From: Desulfomonile tiedjei DSM 6799
GTDB taxonomy: Bacteria; Desulfobacterota; Desulfomonilia; Desulfomonilales; Desulfomonilaceae
NCBI RefSeq assembly: GCF_000266945.1
Contig: NC_018025.1
Coordinates: forward strand, 2,232,001-2,296,000
Direction of reading: 5' to 3'
DNA: 64,000 nucleotides
The notes beneath the pieces were generated by a model. The model was not told the origin of the DNA, searched no databases, and worked only from the letters and a program-made list of their open reading frames with translations. Position 1 is the stretch's first letter. The number at the start of each line of letters is the position of its first letter. Positions 35,030 through 43,727 of this stretch are shown here, piece by piece. The position numbers and the translations under genes were made by a program.

Positions 35030-35045
35030 TGGCATGTCCGTTGCA
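35030..35045 (+). promoter_or_regulatory. Sigma-54 (-24/-12) promoter of the dicarboxylate redox operon
   Basis: TGGCATG-TCCG-TTGCA fits the consensus TGGCACG-N4-TTGCW with one change, and the GG and GC elements have the right ten-base spacing. Transcription would begin near 35056, about 80 bases before the flavoprotein ATG at 35135. It fits the GAF-sigma-54 activator gene at 45288. Confidence 0.7.
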
Positions 35046-35134
35046 CTCCCACTCGGCATCTCAGCAGAGGAATCAGTCAGCTCTGAAACAAGAATGGATA
35101 TAGCGACGCGAAATAACTTCATGAGGATGAATTT

Positions 35135-36859
35135 ATGTTGACCAAGGTTAAAGCCGATTTGCTCATCATCGGCATGGGCGCGGCAGCGCAAATGGCGGCT
35201 CTTTATGCCCACGAGATAAACCCCAACCTCAATATTCTTATTGTGACAAAAGCCCTCAAAGGCAAGGGTGGTTGCAGCAGGATGGTCCAAGGGGGTTTTA
35301 ACGTTGTGCTGAACAATGAGGATTCCCATGAAAAGCATCTCATGGATACCTTGAAAGGCGGGCAGTACGTCAACGATCAAGAACTCGCAAAGACGCTGGT
35401 CGAACAGGCTACTCCGACTATCAAGGAGCTTGAGACCAAATTCGGGTGCTTCTTCGATCGAAATCCTAACGGTACCATTCATCAAAAGGCTTTTGCCGGA
35501 CAGTCTTTCGATCGAACGGTCCACAAGGGAGACCTGACGGGAATCGAAATTATCAGCCGACTCACGGAACAGGTGATCAAGCGTCGAATTCCTGTTCTCG
35601 AAGAATGCAGAGCGGTGGAGCTGCTTCTGGACGAGACCGGCCAAATCGTTACAGGAGCCCTACTGCTGAATATGAGAAACGGCGAATTCATGGTTGCCGA
35701 GGCTGCAGCTACACTCGTCGCCACGGGTGGAGGACCTACGCATTACCGGTTTCATGCGCCCGGCCCCGAAAAGTCCGTGGATGGCATCGCCATGCTCTAT
35801 CGAGCGGGCGTTTTGATGAAAGATTTGGAGATGCTCCAGTTCCATCCGACAGGGCTCATTGTCCCGGGAAGTGTCGTTGCAGGAGCTCTTCTGGAGGAAG
35901 GGCTTCGGGGATCAGGCGCCCATCTCTTCAACGGAAACGGAGAGCGCTACATGCTCAAGTATGCCCCTGAAGTAGGCGAACGAGCTACTCGGGATGTAGT
36001 GAGTCGATCCTCTTATCTCGAGATGGCGGCCGGTCGTGCATGCCCTGAAGGCGGCGTTCATATCGACGCGGCCCATCTTGGTGCGGACTTCGTCCTGAAA
36101 AACTTTCCCGGCATGGCCGAGAGATGCAGCCAATTCAACTATGACCTGGCACGGGGTCGGGTTCCGGTTTCTCCGTCAGCCCACTTCTTTATGGGAGGGG
36201 CGGTAATAGACACTGGCGGTAAAGCCTCTCTGGAGAAGCTTTTCGTAGCGGGAGAAGATGCCGGTGGTGTTCACGGAGCCAATCGCCTGGGTGGTAATGG
36301 CATCTGCGAGTCGTGTGTATATGGCCGACAAGCTGGAAAAGCGTTGGGCAAGTATCTGTCCAACGGCAATCGGACCATCAAAGAAACCAAGAGCGGCATG
36401 GCCGAGGAGATGATAGCTCGGCTCCAAACGCCGTTTGAGCGCACCGAAGGTGTAGACCCGTTTGCGTTGCGTAAGGAAATTCAGGAACTGAACTGGAACA
36501 AGGTGGGTGTTGCTCGTAACGCTTCCGATCTTGCCGACGCCTTGACGGAGATCGAGGATATAGCCAACGAAGTAAACAAGGTGAGTGTAAGAGGCGGAGC
36601 CGCGTACAATATGATGTACAACACCTTTCTGGACATCCGCAGCATGATTGATGCTACCAGAATGATAGCTTTTTCGGCCCAACTGAGAAACGAAACCCGC
36701 GGTGCTCACTTCCGAAAGGATTTCCCGGATCAACTGGACAAGTATGGCTTATTCAATATTTTCCTTCGTCGCGGCGACAACGGCTTGCCTATGGCTGAAA
36801 AGAAGCCCGTGGTCTTCAGTTACAAGTCACTCCAGGAGTGTCAACAATATAGAAAATAA
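35135..36859 (+). CDS. Fumarate reductase/succinate dehydrogenase-type flavoprotein
   Basis: A 574-residue FAD subunit. Dinucleotide fold GMGAAAQ at 13-19, QGGFNVV, HPTG, the catalytic arginine region LLEEGLRGSG, and GEDAGGVHGANRLGGN. It converts fumarate and succinate in complex II-type enzymes. The position that usually holds the FAD-binding histidine (RSHTVAAQGG) reads GGCSRMVQGG here, with Cys47 in place of His. Non-covalent FAD favours fumarate reduction in known mutants, so direction of the reaction is uncertain. AGGA lies before the ATG. It heads a run of seven genes in one direction. Confidence 0.88.
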   Translation: MLTKVKADLLIIGMGAAAQMAALYAHEINPNLNILIVTKALKGKGGCSRMVQGGFNVVLNNEDSHEKHLMDTLKGGQYVNDQELAKTLVEQATPTIKELETKFGCFFDRNPNGTIHQKAFAGQSFDRTVHKGDLTGIEIISRLTEQVIKRRIPVLEECRAVELLLDETGQIVTGALLLNMRNGEFMVAEAAATLVATGGGPTHYRFHAPGPEKSVDGIAMLYRAGVLMKDLEMLQFHPTGLIVPGSVVAGALLEEGLRGSGAHLFNGNGERYMLKYAPEVGERATRDVVSRSSYLEMAAGRACPEGGVHIDAAHLGADFVLKNFPGMAERCSQFNYDLARGRVPVSPSAHFFMGGAVIDTGGKASLEKLFVAGEDAGGVHGANRLGGNGICESCVYGRQAGKALGKYLSNGNRTIKETKSGMAEEMIARLQTPFERTEGVDPFALRKEIQELNWNKVGVARNASDLADALTEIEDIANEVNKVSVRGGAAYNMMYNTFLDIRSMIDATRMIAFSAQLRNETRGAHFRKDFPDQLDKYGLFNIFLRRGDNGLPMAEKKPVVFSYKSLQECQQYRK

Positions 36860-36944
36860 GGATGAACATCTTAAAGGAACGCCAACACGTTTCACATGAG
36901 GCCTCATGTTTTACATACATGTTCCATCATAAAGGAGTCATTTC

Positions 36945-37295
36945 ATGGCGCAGAATGTTTCCATAGATTATCGAAAGCCTCTGCAATGGGGAGAGCAAGA
37001 TCCTCACCGGAGAGCAAATACCGCTGTCGGAATGTGGGCCTGGCTATTGCAGCGCATCTCTGCTCTGGCCATCGTCGTGTTCATAGGCCTTCACGTTGCC
37101 GTCACGTACAGCAGACTTACACAGCTCCTTCTCCTGCTGGCGGTCACCTTCCATGCGGCCCTGGGAATACGAGTGATTCTGCTGGATTTTAACATCGTCA
37201 ACGTAAAATATCAGCGAGCGCTTGTTTGGAGCCTGATCGGTCTCGGAATAGCCGTTATGGGCATCATCTGGTACTCCACGTATTTCATGGGATGA
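36945..37295 (+). CDS. Small membrane anchor, SdhC/SdhD-like (116 aa)
   Basis: A single 116-residue protein with three helices (about 30-52, 57-77 and 88-112). QRISALAIVVFIGLHVAV and FHAALGIRVILLDF carry the two histidines that could hold heme b and match the SdhC/SdhD patterns. It anchors the flavoprotein and iron-sulfur subunits to the membrane and binds quinone. Only one anchor is present, unlike the usual pair. AAAGGAG precedes the ATG. Confidence 0.75.
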   Translation: MAQNVSIDYRKPLQWGEQDPHRRANTAVGMWAWLLQRISALAIVVFIGLHVAVTYSRLTQLLLLLAVTFHAALGIRVILLDFNIVNVKYQRALVWSLIGLGIAVMGIIWYSTYFMG

Positions 37296-37520
37296 CACCA
37301 GTGGTGATCGCTAAGGAAAGACTAATGCTCTGTTTCGTAAATTCCGTCACACATTCTCGTCATTCGGCTCATGGTCAACGCAGCCTTTTATTGGGGGAGC
37401 CGGCCTCCGTGTCGGTAACTAACCCGCCGGCAATGGGGCCGGTTCCACCGATCGGTCGTAAAGACGAAAGTGCAAGGCACGTTACCATACTTGCGAAAAG
37501 GCGTATTAAGGAGGACAGAC

Positions 37521-38780
37521 GTGCAACCGACGCCCAGTAACACAACACGCCATATCAGAATATTCCGCTACGATCCTCATAAAGGTGGTTCAGGTGATTT
37601 CCAAGAGTACACATTGCGTGTCGATGACGAAATCAGAACTACGATCCTGGATGTACTCTTGCGACTTCAACGGGAGCAAGACCCGACTCTGGCATTCCGT
37701 TATGCGTGTCGGGTCAACATGTGCGGGTCGTGCGGCATGGTTATTAACGGCAAAGAGCGATTGGCGTGCAAAACCAACGTTTCGGATATACGGTCGGATG
37801 AAGAAATAACCATAAGACCCCTTAATCACTTTCCGGTAATTAAGGATCTTGTGGTGGACATGGACCCCTTCTTCAAGAAATACGAAGAAGCTCTCACCTT
37901 CTATGAGCCCAAAGAACACTATACAGAACCTCTGCAGATCCGTCCTGATTCGACAGAGCGCTTGGACATAGGCATGGCCACGGAATGCATAGCCTGTGGC
38001 TGCTGCGTTTCAAGTTGCACCATGTGCAACTATCATGACGAGTATGCCGGCCCCGCCGCTCTGACCAGAGCTTTCACACTCTTGGCGGACAGTCGTGATG
38101 CCTTGTTCCACGAGCGACTCGAACGGACTTTGGCGTCTTGCTACAACTGCCGAACGGAGTTCAACTGCACGGAAGTGTGTCCGAAGGGCATCAGCGGCAC
38201 CCGGGCAATCAAGTACATTCAGCGGCTGGCTCTAAAACACCTTGCAGATGCACGCAAGGGGGAGGAAATTGCGCCGGCGACTAACATTTTGCCACAGATC
38301 GCCAAGAGCGAACCTGACAGAAGGGTGTTCTTTCGTCAGGTTGGTATCGGTGTGCTTGGGCTGGGGGCGGCGCTCATAGTAGGAGGAGTGGCGACCAAGG
38401 CAGCAGTCGGACCGGGCATTGCAGCCAATATTACAAAAACCTGGGTTCCAGTAGCGGACTTGGGCAAAATTCCGATCGGGGATATCAGCACGCATACAGT
38501 GCATTACGAGCTCAAGAACGGTTTCTACACACAAGAAAAGGCCGTGCCGGTCCTCGTATCACGCACCGGCGACGAGATGACCTGCTTCAATGCGAGTTGC
38601 ACGCACGCCGGATGTATCGTGAAATGGGACGGACAGTCCGGTCGTTTCCGTTGTGCATGCCATGGTGGAATGTTTGACCGTGAAGGCAACGTGCTGGCCG
38701 GTCCGCCGCCTCGGCCGCTTGACAAGTACCCCTTCAAAGTGGATTCCGGTCACCTGCTCATTGAGATGGAGGTGGTCTAA
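37521..38780 (+). CDS. SdhB iron-sulfur subunit fused to a Rieske [2Fe-2S] protein
   Basis: A 419-residue fusion. Residues 10-245 are an SdhB/FrdB subunit: [2Fe-2S] cysteines C63, C68, C71, C83; second set C156, C159, C162, C166; third set C210, C216, C220-P. Then RRVFF at 267-271, one helix (about 272-296), and a Rieske domain with CTHAGC (360-365) and CACHG (378-382). Ligands C360, H362, C378, H381 and the disulfide pair C365/C380 are all present. The N-side relay and P-side Rieske fit one crossing of the membrane. The GTG start is preceded by AAGGAGG. A sequencing or frame error is unlikely as all motifs are intact. Confidence 0.85.
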   Translation: MQPTPSNTTRHIRIFRYDPHKGGSGDFQEYTLRVDDEIRTTILDVLLRLQREQDPTLAFRYACRVNMCGSCGMVINGKERLACKTNVSDIRSDEEITIRPLNHFPVIKDLVVDMDPFFKKYEEALTFYEPKEHYTEPLQIRPDSTERLDIGMATECIACGCCVSSCTMCNYHDEYAGPAALTRAFTLLADSRDALFHERLERTLASCYNCRTEFNCTEVCPKGISGTRAIKYIQRLALKHLADARKGEEIAPATNILPQIAKSEPDRRVFFRQVGIGVLGLGAALIVGGVATKAAVGPGIAANITKTWVPVADLGKIPIGDISTHTVHYELKNGFYTQEKAVPVLVSRTGDEMTCFNASCTHAGCIVKWDGQSGRFRCACHGGMFDREGNVLAGPPPRPLDKYPFKVDSGHLLIEMEVV

Positions 38781-38781
38781 C

Positions 38782-40269
38782 ATGAACGGCAACTGGATTC
38801 GTGAGAGAATAGGGTGGGAGCCTTATTTGAGGCCTTTTCTGTTCAAGAAGCTTCCCCAGGGAACGGGATGGATGGCGACCTTGGGAAACCTGAGCGTCCT
38901 TCTGTTCGTGCTTCTGTTTTTCACGGGCATCGTTTTGGCGATGTACTATAATCCCTCACCCGACAAGGCTTGCCAGTCTATCGATTACATTATGAACGAA
39001 GTGCCTATGGGATCGATTCTGCGAGGACTTCATCACTGGGGAGCCGGGGCCATGGTTCTCGTAGTGTTTGTCCACCTTCTGGCGACGTTCTTCTCCGGCA
39101 GCTACAAGGCTCCGAGAGAGTTAACCTGGATCGTCGGCGTAGTTCTGTTTCTTGTGACGCTAGGATTGGGGTTCACCGGCTACCTTCTTCCATGGGATAT
39201 GAAGGCTTATTGGGCTACCGTAGTCAGTTCAAGCATCGTTAAGAGTGCTCCCGGAATCGGTGATTATATGGGAAGAATCATGCTTGGAGGCGAGAGTGTG
39301 TCCGGTCTGACCCTCACCAGGTTTTACGCCATCCACATGCTGCTCCTGCCTGCTTTGCTCGTTATCCTTGTCGTCATGCATATATACCTTGTTCGCGTTC
39401 ACGGCTTGGCCGAACACGCGGAAGCAAAATCCGCGGAGAGTGAAATCGGCCGCCCTGTCCAACGGTTCTTTCCTGAGCATCTCTTCAGAAGTTCCATAGT
39501 TTTCTGCGTGGTGCTGGTCATTCTTATCGGCCTGTCGGTTTTCGGCACAGTTCCCAGGGAAGAAATGGCGGGCACCATTATCGATTCTTACCAGCCAAAA
39601 CCGGAATGGTATTACATGTGGCTGTTCCAACTCCTGACCTATTTTTCCGGCATCTGGGAGACGATTGTGAGCCTCATCGTCCCAGTGGTCGCAATCGCCG
39701 TCCTGTTCCTAGTACCGTTCCTCGGCCACCCTAACATCCGTTCATTGGCCGATCGCCCCGCAGCTATGGCCATGGGCGTTACCGGGGTTGTTTGTATCGT
39801 TTACTTGAACCTCATGGGATTTGCCAGCGTTCGTCCTTATGGAGAGACCATTCCTGTTCCCGATCGCACGCTTTCTGCACATGAAAAGCGAGGTCTGTTT
39901 GTCTATGTCGAGCGTGAATGCGCCTATTGTCACCAAATTAGCGGCAGAGGCGGGAATCGAGTGGGACCGGATCTCGCTAATGTGGCGTCGAAAGGCAGGA
40001 CCGAGGACTACCTGAACAGATATGTGAAGAATCCCCAGGCGGTCAAATCCACCTCTATCATGCCGAAGTACGATCTCTCCGACAAAGATCTGACAGCTCT
40101 CTCTGGAATCATGCTCGCTCTGGACTTCAGCAAGTACCCCATGAAGATCATGAAACGGGAAGAGGTTCTCAAAAGCATTTCAGCATCCCAGTCGTCAACG
40201 ACTGAAAACGTTCAAGCGCATTTGCCGGGCGGTTCCGCAACCGCTTCGGAGGAGGCAAAAGACAGATGA
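38782..40269 (+). CDS. Cytochrome b6-type protein fused to C-terminal cytochrome c
   Basis: A 495-residue membrane protein. Heme b ligands H84/H98 (spacing x13) and H185/H200 (x14, the b6-type spacing), quinol site motif PEWY at 274-277, at least eight helices, then a cytochrome c domain with CAYCH at 380-384 and a likely methionine ligand in SIMPKY (M427). It is cytochrome b6, subunit IV and a c-type cytochrome in one chain. GGAGG lies eleven bases before the ATG. It starts one base after the SdhB-Rieske stop, and its own stop overlaps the fumarase start. Confidence 0.88.
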   Translation: MNGNWIRERIGWEPYLRPFLFKKLPQGTGWMATLGNLSVLLFVLLFFTGIVLAMYYNPSPDKACQSIDYIMNEVPMGSILRGLHHWGAGAMVLVVFVHLLATFFSGSYKAPRELTWIVGVVLFLVTLGLGFTGYLLPWDMKAYWATVVSSSIVKSAPGIGDYMGRIMLGGESVSGLTLTRFYAIHMLLLPALLVILVVMHIYLVRVHGLAEHAEAKSAESEIGRPVQRFFPEHLFRSSIVFCVVLVILIGLSVFGTVPREEMAGTIIDSYQPKPEWYYMWLFQLLTYFSGIWETIVSLIVPVVAIAVLFLVPFLGHPNIRSLADRPAAMAMGVTGVVCIVYLNLMGFASVRPYGETIPVPDRTLSAHEKRGLFVYVERECAYCHQISGRGGNRVGPDLANVASKGRTEDYLNRYVKNPQAVKSTSIMPKYDLSDKDLTALSGIMLALDFSKYPMKIMKREEVLKSISASQSSTTENVQAHLPGGSATASEEAKDR

Positions 40270-41147
40270 ACAATTTCGACTATCAAATTTTGGAAGAAGC
40301 GGCAAAGCAGCTCTATATACGTGCCCTATGCGACCTGCCGCCTGATGTCAGAGCAGCTCTGAAAAAGGCGTACGATCGCGAAACAAAGCCAACTGCACGG
40401 TCTGTTTTCGAGGCCATGTTCAAGGCTATCGAGATTGCAGATACGGAAAAAACACTTATTTGCCAGGACACAGGATTACCTATCTACAAAGTCAAGATCG
40501 GCTCACAGTTCTCCTGGGACGGTTTTCAGATCAAGAATTGCCTCTACGAAGGAGCCCGGAGAGCTACTCAGGAATTCCCCTTCCGAAGCAGCTCCACACA
40601 TCCTTTGGCCAGAATCAATCCCCAGACTTCAGTCGGTCCTGGCCTGCCGGTAATTTATTTCGATTTTGTCGGAGACTCCGACTGTCTCGACATTCTTATG
40701 GCGCCCAAGGGTTCTGGATCTGAAAACATGAGCAAAATGCACATGTTTTATCCTGAACATGGAGTAAAAGCCCTCAAAAAGTTCATTGTGGACACGGTTG
40801 TGGAAACAGGTGCGAACCCGTGTCCTCCCGGAATCATCGGTGTCGGCATCGGGGGCACTGCCGATCTGGTTATGAAACTGGCCAAAGATGCCATCTTGCG
40901 CCCTGTCGGTCAGAGAAATCACGATCCGGAGATCGCCAAGATGGAAGAGGAACTGGAAGACGCCATCAACGCCACAGGTCGCGGCCCCATGGGCCTTGGG
41001 GGCGACGTATCCACATTGGCTGTGCATATCGAATCCGCTTACACCCATATTACCCAAAACCCGGTTGCCGTAAACACTCAGTGCTGGCCGGCCAGACGGT
41101 CGAGAGCTGTCATTCGCCCGAACGGCACCGTCGAATACGGGTACTAA
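40266..41147 (+). CDS. Class I fumarase alpha subunit
   Basis: A 293-residue catalytic subunit of the [4Fe-4S] fumarase/tartrate dehydratase family. Cluster cysteines are in LICQDTG (C66), NPCPPGIIG and NTQCWPARR. It interconverts fumarate and malate in the cytoplasm and is oxygen sensitive. The start overlaps the cytochrome stop (ATGA), so translation is coupled. The beta subunit follows after 21 bases. Confidence 0.92.
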   Translation: MNNFDYQILEEAAKQLYIRALCDLPPDVRAALKKAYDRETKPTARSVFEAMFKAIEIADTEKTLICQDTGLPIYKVKIGSQFSWDGFQIKNCLYEGARRATQEFPFRSSSTHPLARINPQTSVGPGLPVIYFDFVGDSDCLDILMAPKGSGSENMSKMHMFYPEHGVKALKKFIVDTVVETGANPCPPGIIGVGIGGTADLVMKLAKDAILRPVGQRNHDPEIAKMEEELEDAINATGRGPMGLGGDVSTLAVHIESAYTHITQNPVAVNTQCWPARRSRAVIRPNGTVEYGY

Positions 41148-41168
41148 ACCGTTAGGAGAAATCGCATC

Positions 41169-41756
41169 ATGACGGAATACCATCTCAAATCGCCTTTTTC
41201 AGAACAGGACGTCAGGCAGCTAAAGGCTGGGGACATCGTGTTCTTTGATGGGCTGCTTTTCGGAATTCGGGATCTCACTCAGATCTATATGTTCGACCAG
41301 AACCACGAGCCACCAGTCAGCCTGGTGGGTGCCCCATGCATTCACACAGCACCCAGTTTGCGGAAAGTAGGCGACAAATGGGAGAAGATCTGTGTAGGCA
41401 CTACTACGAGCACGCGTATGGAGCGCTTCACTCCGGATCTCATCCGAAAATACGGGGTGCGGGCCATCATTGGAAAAGGTGGACTGTACCAGGGCAGCCT
41501 GGATGCCATGAAAGAATACGGGGCCGTTTACCTTGCCATCGTGGGCGGTGCGGCAGCTCTGGAAACGAAGCAGATTGAAGAGATTGAAGCAGTATACTGG
41601 GAGCATCTTCATCCGGAAGCTCTGTACCAATTCAGGGTAAAGGACTTTGGACCCCTGACCGTGGCGATGGATAGTCACGGCAGGCATCTTTACGACGAAG
41701 TGAAGAAGGAAGCTCTGGAGCGACTTCCGAAAATTTACAGAGAATTAGGCGTTTAA
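41169..41756 (+). CDS. Class I fumarase beta subunit
   Basis: A 195-residue C-terminal subunit of the class I fumarase/tartrate dehydratase family, with the characteristic IGKGGLYQG loop and LAIVGGAAAL. Together with the alpha subunit it makes the full hydratase. A Shine-Dalgarno-like TTAGGAG stands before the ATG. Confidence 0.92.
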   Translation: MTEYHLKSPFSEQDVRQLKAGDIVFFDGLLFGIRDLTQIYMFDQNHEPPVSLVGAPCIHTAPSLRKVGDKWEKICVGTTTSTRMERFTPDLIRKYGVRAIIGKGGLYQGSLDAMKEYGAVYLAIVGGAAALETKQIEEIEAVYWEHLHPEALYQFRVKDFGPLTVAMDSHGRHLYDEVKKEALERLPKIYRELGV

Positions 41757-41960
41757 GCTATAATCAATATCCTCTCCCCACTGATCGATCATTGACATCC
41801 AACGGACGTTCGTATCCTCGTGATTGAGGCCTCCCGAGGAACTGCGACGTCAAAGGTTAAAGCGAGACCAGCCGCTTCGCGAGCGAGACATCTCTGTCAA
41901 GCAAGCGCGCAGCAGGTCTATATCAGAAGAAACAGCTTTTGGATTAGGTAGGGAAAACGT

Positions 41961-43253
41961 ATGGAAGGAAAAAGCTGGTCAATATTCCGAATTCCGTTAC
42001 CGATCAGAGTGGTTGGTTTCCTCATAATCGGCCTTGCTCTAGGATTGGCTTTCCCAAAAAACACTTTCATCAACTATGTTTACATAAGCGGTACGTACTT
42101 CCCCAAGACTATAGTGACATTTGCCGCGTTCTTGATCTTCAACCTCCTTGCGGCTGCAATGGCCAAAATGATGCTCTGGCACAAGGAAAAGGCCGGAAAA
42201 CTGTTCGGCCTCATCCTTGGCATGTATGTATTCATGGGGTGCATTTCGCTTGTATATTGCACGGGTTGGATAACCGTCTTGTCGGATGTTCCTTTTACCC
42301 TACCCGGTGTTGAAGTCCCAGGCCCGGCTGCTTGGGCGAAACAAATCGGCCACACGTTTGCCAACGTCCTTTCCCAGCAGCCGCTCCTACAGGCCCTTCT
42401 GGGAGCCATGTTTGTCGGGTGGCTAACAGCCCGTGTTCCTGCTCTTCATCGCGTGGCTTACGGGTTCATAAAAATGGGGGATTACATTCTGTGGTTTTTT
42501 AAGAAACTGCTTTGGTACTACCCCATAATGATCGGTTGCCTCGCAATTGGCATCCCCATGAAATTCGGCATGAAGGGTATGGCGCTCTACGGGCAGGCCG
42601 TGCTCTGGGTCATGATTGTAACCTGTGTATGGGTGATGCTCATGATCCTGGTGTGCAGACTCTTTACGAAAAGAACGTTCGGGCAGATCATGTCCTACTA
42701 TGGAACCGTGTGGCCGACCGGGTTCGGCACGGGAGGTTCCTACGACACTCTTGCCATAAACATCATCTCGGCAGAAAAAGACTTGGGCCTGGACGAAGAT
42801 ATCGCAGAGGTTTCTATCGTCTTCGGAACAGTCCTTAACAAGAACTGCAGCACCATGTCGGTTCTTATTGTCACCATCATTGTATGCAAACTACTCAATA
42901 TCCCTATTTCCTTGACCGAAATCATCATGTTGATTCCGCCCGTCATGATACTCGGATTGGAATCACCCGGCATACCTGGAGGAGCCGGATACTTTATGTC
43001 GCCGATTATAGCGGTTCTACTGTCCGCACCGGATCAAAGCGTGTTTGTGACAAGTTTTGTGACTGTGTTTAGCGGTCTGATTCCCATGTTCAGCACTGCG
43101 GGCAACACCACAGATGACGGCGTAGTCGGTTGCTTTCTCCAGGATCGCTTTGGTCATCTGATTAGCAAAGGTGACCTGGAAGGAGCCGGAACGGCGACTG
43201 AGCCTGCAATCAGACACCAGGAAGAGCGGAAGGATGCGGTCAATGCTAACTAA
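41961..43253 (+). CDS. Dicarboxylate/amino acid:cation symporter
   Basis: A 430-residue inner-membrane carrier of the DAACS type. Eight or more helices and two re-entrant-like parts: GTVLNKNCSTMSVLIV and AGNTTDDGVVG occupy the places of the family's NMDGT and Asn-Asp cation-binding motifs. It most likely imports malate, fumarate or succinate with Na+ or H+, feeding the fumarase and flavoprotein above. A 204-base gap separates it from fumarase. Confidence 0.8.
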   Translation: MEGKSWSIFRIPLPIRVVGFLIIGLALGLAFPKNTFINYVYISGTYFPKTIVTFAAFLIFNLLAAAMAKMMLWHKEKAGKLFGLILGMYVFMGCISLVYCTGWITVLSDVPFTLPGVEVPGPAAWAKQIGHTFANVLSQQPLLQALLGAMFVGWLTARVPALHRVAYGFIKMGDYILWFFKKLLWYYPIMIGCLAIGIPMKFGMKGMALYGQAVLWVMIVTCVWVMLMILVCRLFTKRTFGQIMSYYGTVWPTGFGTGGSYDTLAINIISAEKDLGLDEDIAEVSIVFGTVLNKNCSTMSVLIVTIIVCKLLNIPISLTEIIMLIPPVMILGLESPGIPGGAGYFMSPIIAVLLSAPDQSVFVTSFVTVFSGLIPMFSTAGNTTDDGVVGCFLQDRFGHLISKGDLEGAGTATEPAIRHQEERKDAVNAN

Positions 43254-43452
43254 AATTCTCGGTTGGATACTCTTTGCCATCGGCGGCTGGATGCTCGTTT
43301 CTCCTCAAGCCGTCACTGGTTTGGCGCAGTTGAAGTGGATGTACAAATATGCTTTCCCAGGCGAGGTGCTAATTGGGATTGTGGTGATGGTCGCCGCCTA
43401 TTATCTGATAGGAATGGCTCCGGCCAAGAAACCGGACAAACCGAGCCATTAG
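43243..43452 (+). CDS. Small membrane protein overlapping the symporter gene (69 aa)
   Basis: A 69-residue protein with two helices (about 3-22 and 37-58) and a lysine-rich tail. Its ATG at 43243 lies inside the last codons of the symporter gene, with AAGGA upstream; an earlier ATG at 43234 is possible. Translational coupling suggests it assists the symporter. No family recognised. Confidence 0.6.
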   Translation: MLTKILGWILFAIGGWMLVSPQAVTGLAQLKWMYKYAFPGEVLIGIVVMVAAYYLIGMAPAKKPDKPSH

Positions 43453-43523
43453 GGCGATCGTATGTTCAATTAGTGAGTGGGTACAGTCTCCAAGAGAATT
43501 AAGCGGTGTGACCGGCCTGCAGG

Positions 43524-43600
43524 AATCGGATTGTGAAACGGAAAATGGCCCGGGGGAGAGTTTCGGTTCCAAAACGAATGCTCTCCCCCACGATCCGATT
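43524..43600 (+). terminator. Long hairpin after the symporter operon
   Basis: The outer stem pairs AATCGGATTGTG (43524-43535) with CACGATCCGATT (43589-43600), 11 of 12 bases. The inner stem is GGGGGAGAG (43552-43560) with CTCTCCCCC (43581-43589). It lies about 70 bases after the small gene's stop and may end the transcript. Confidence 0.55.
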
Positions 43601-43727
43601 TACGGAAGAGAGTCACGGGCGGAGAATTTCATGTCTCACAGTTGCGTGATATGTGAACGGAATGATTCGTCATAATCCGCGAGAGTTCCGGAATGGATAA
43701 ACAAGCAGTCCTCTGAAAGAGCCCAGT

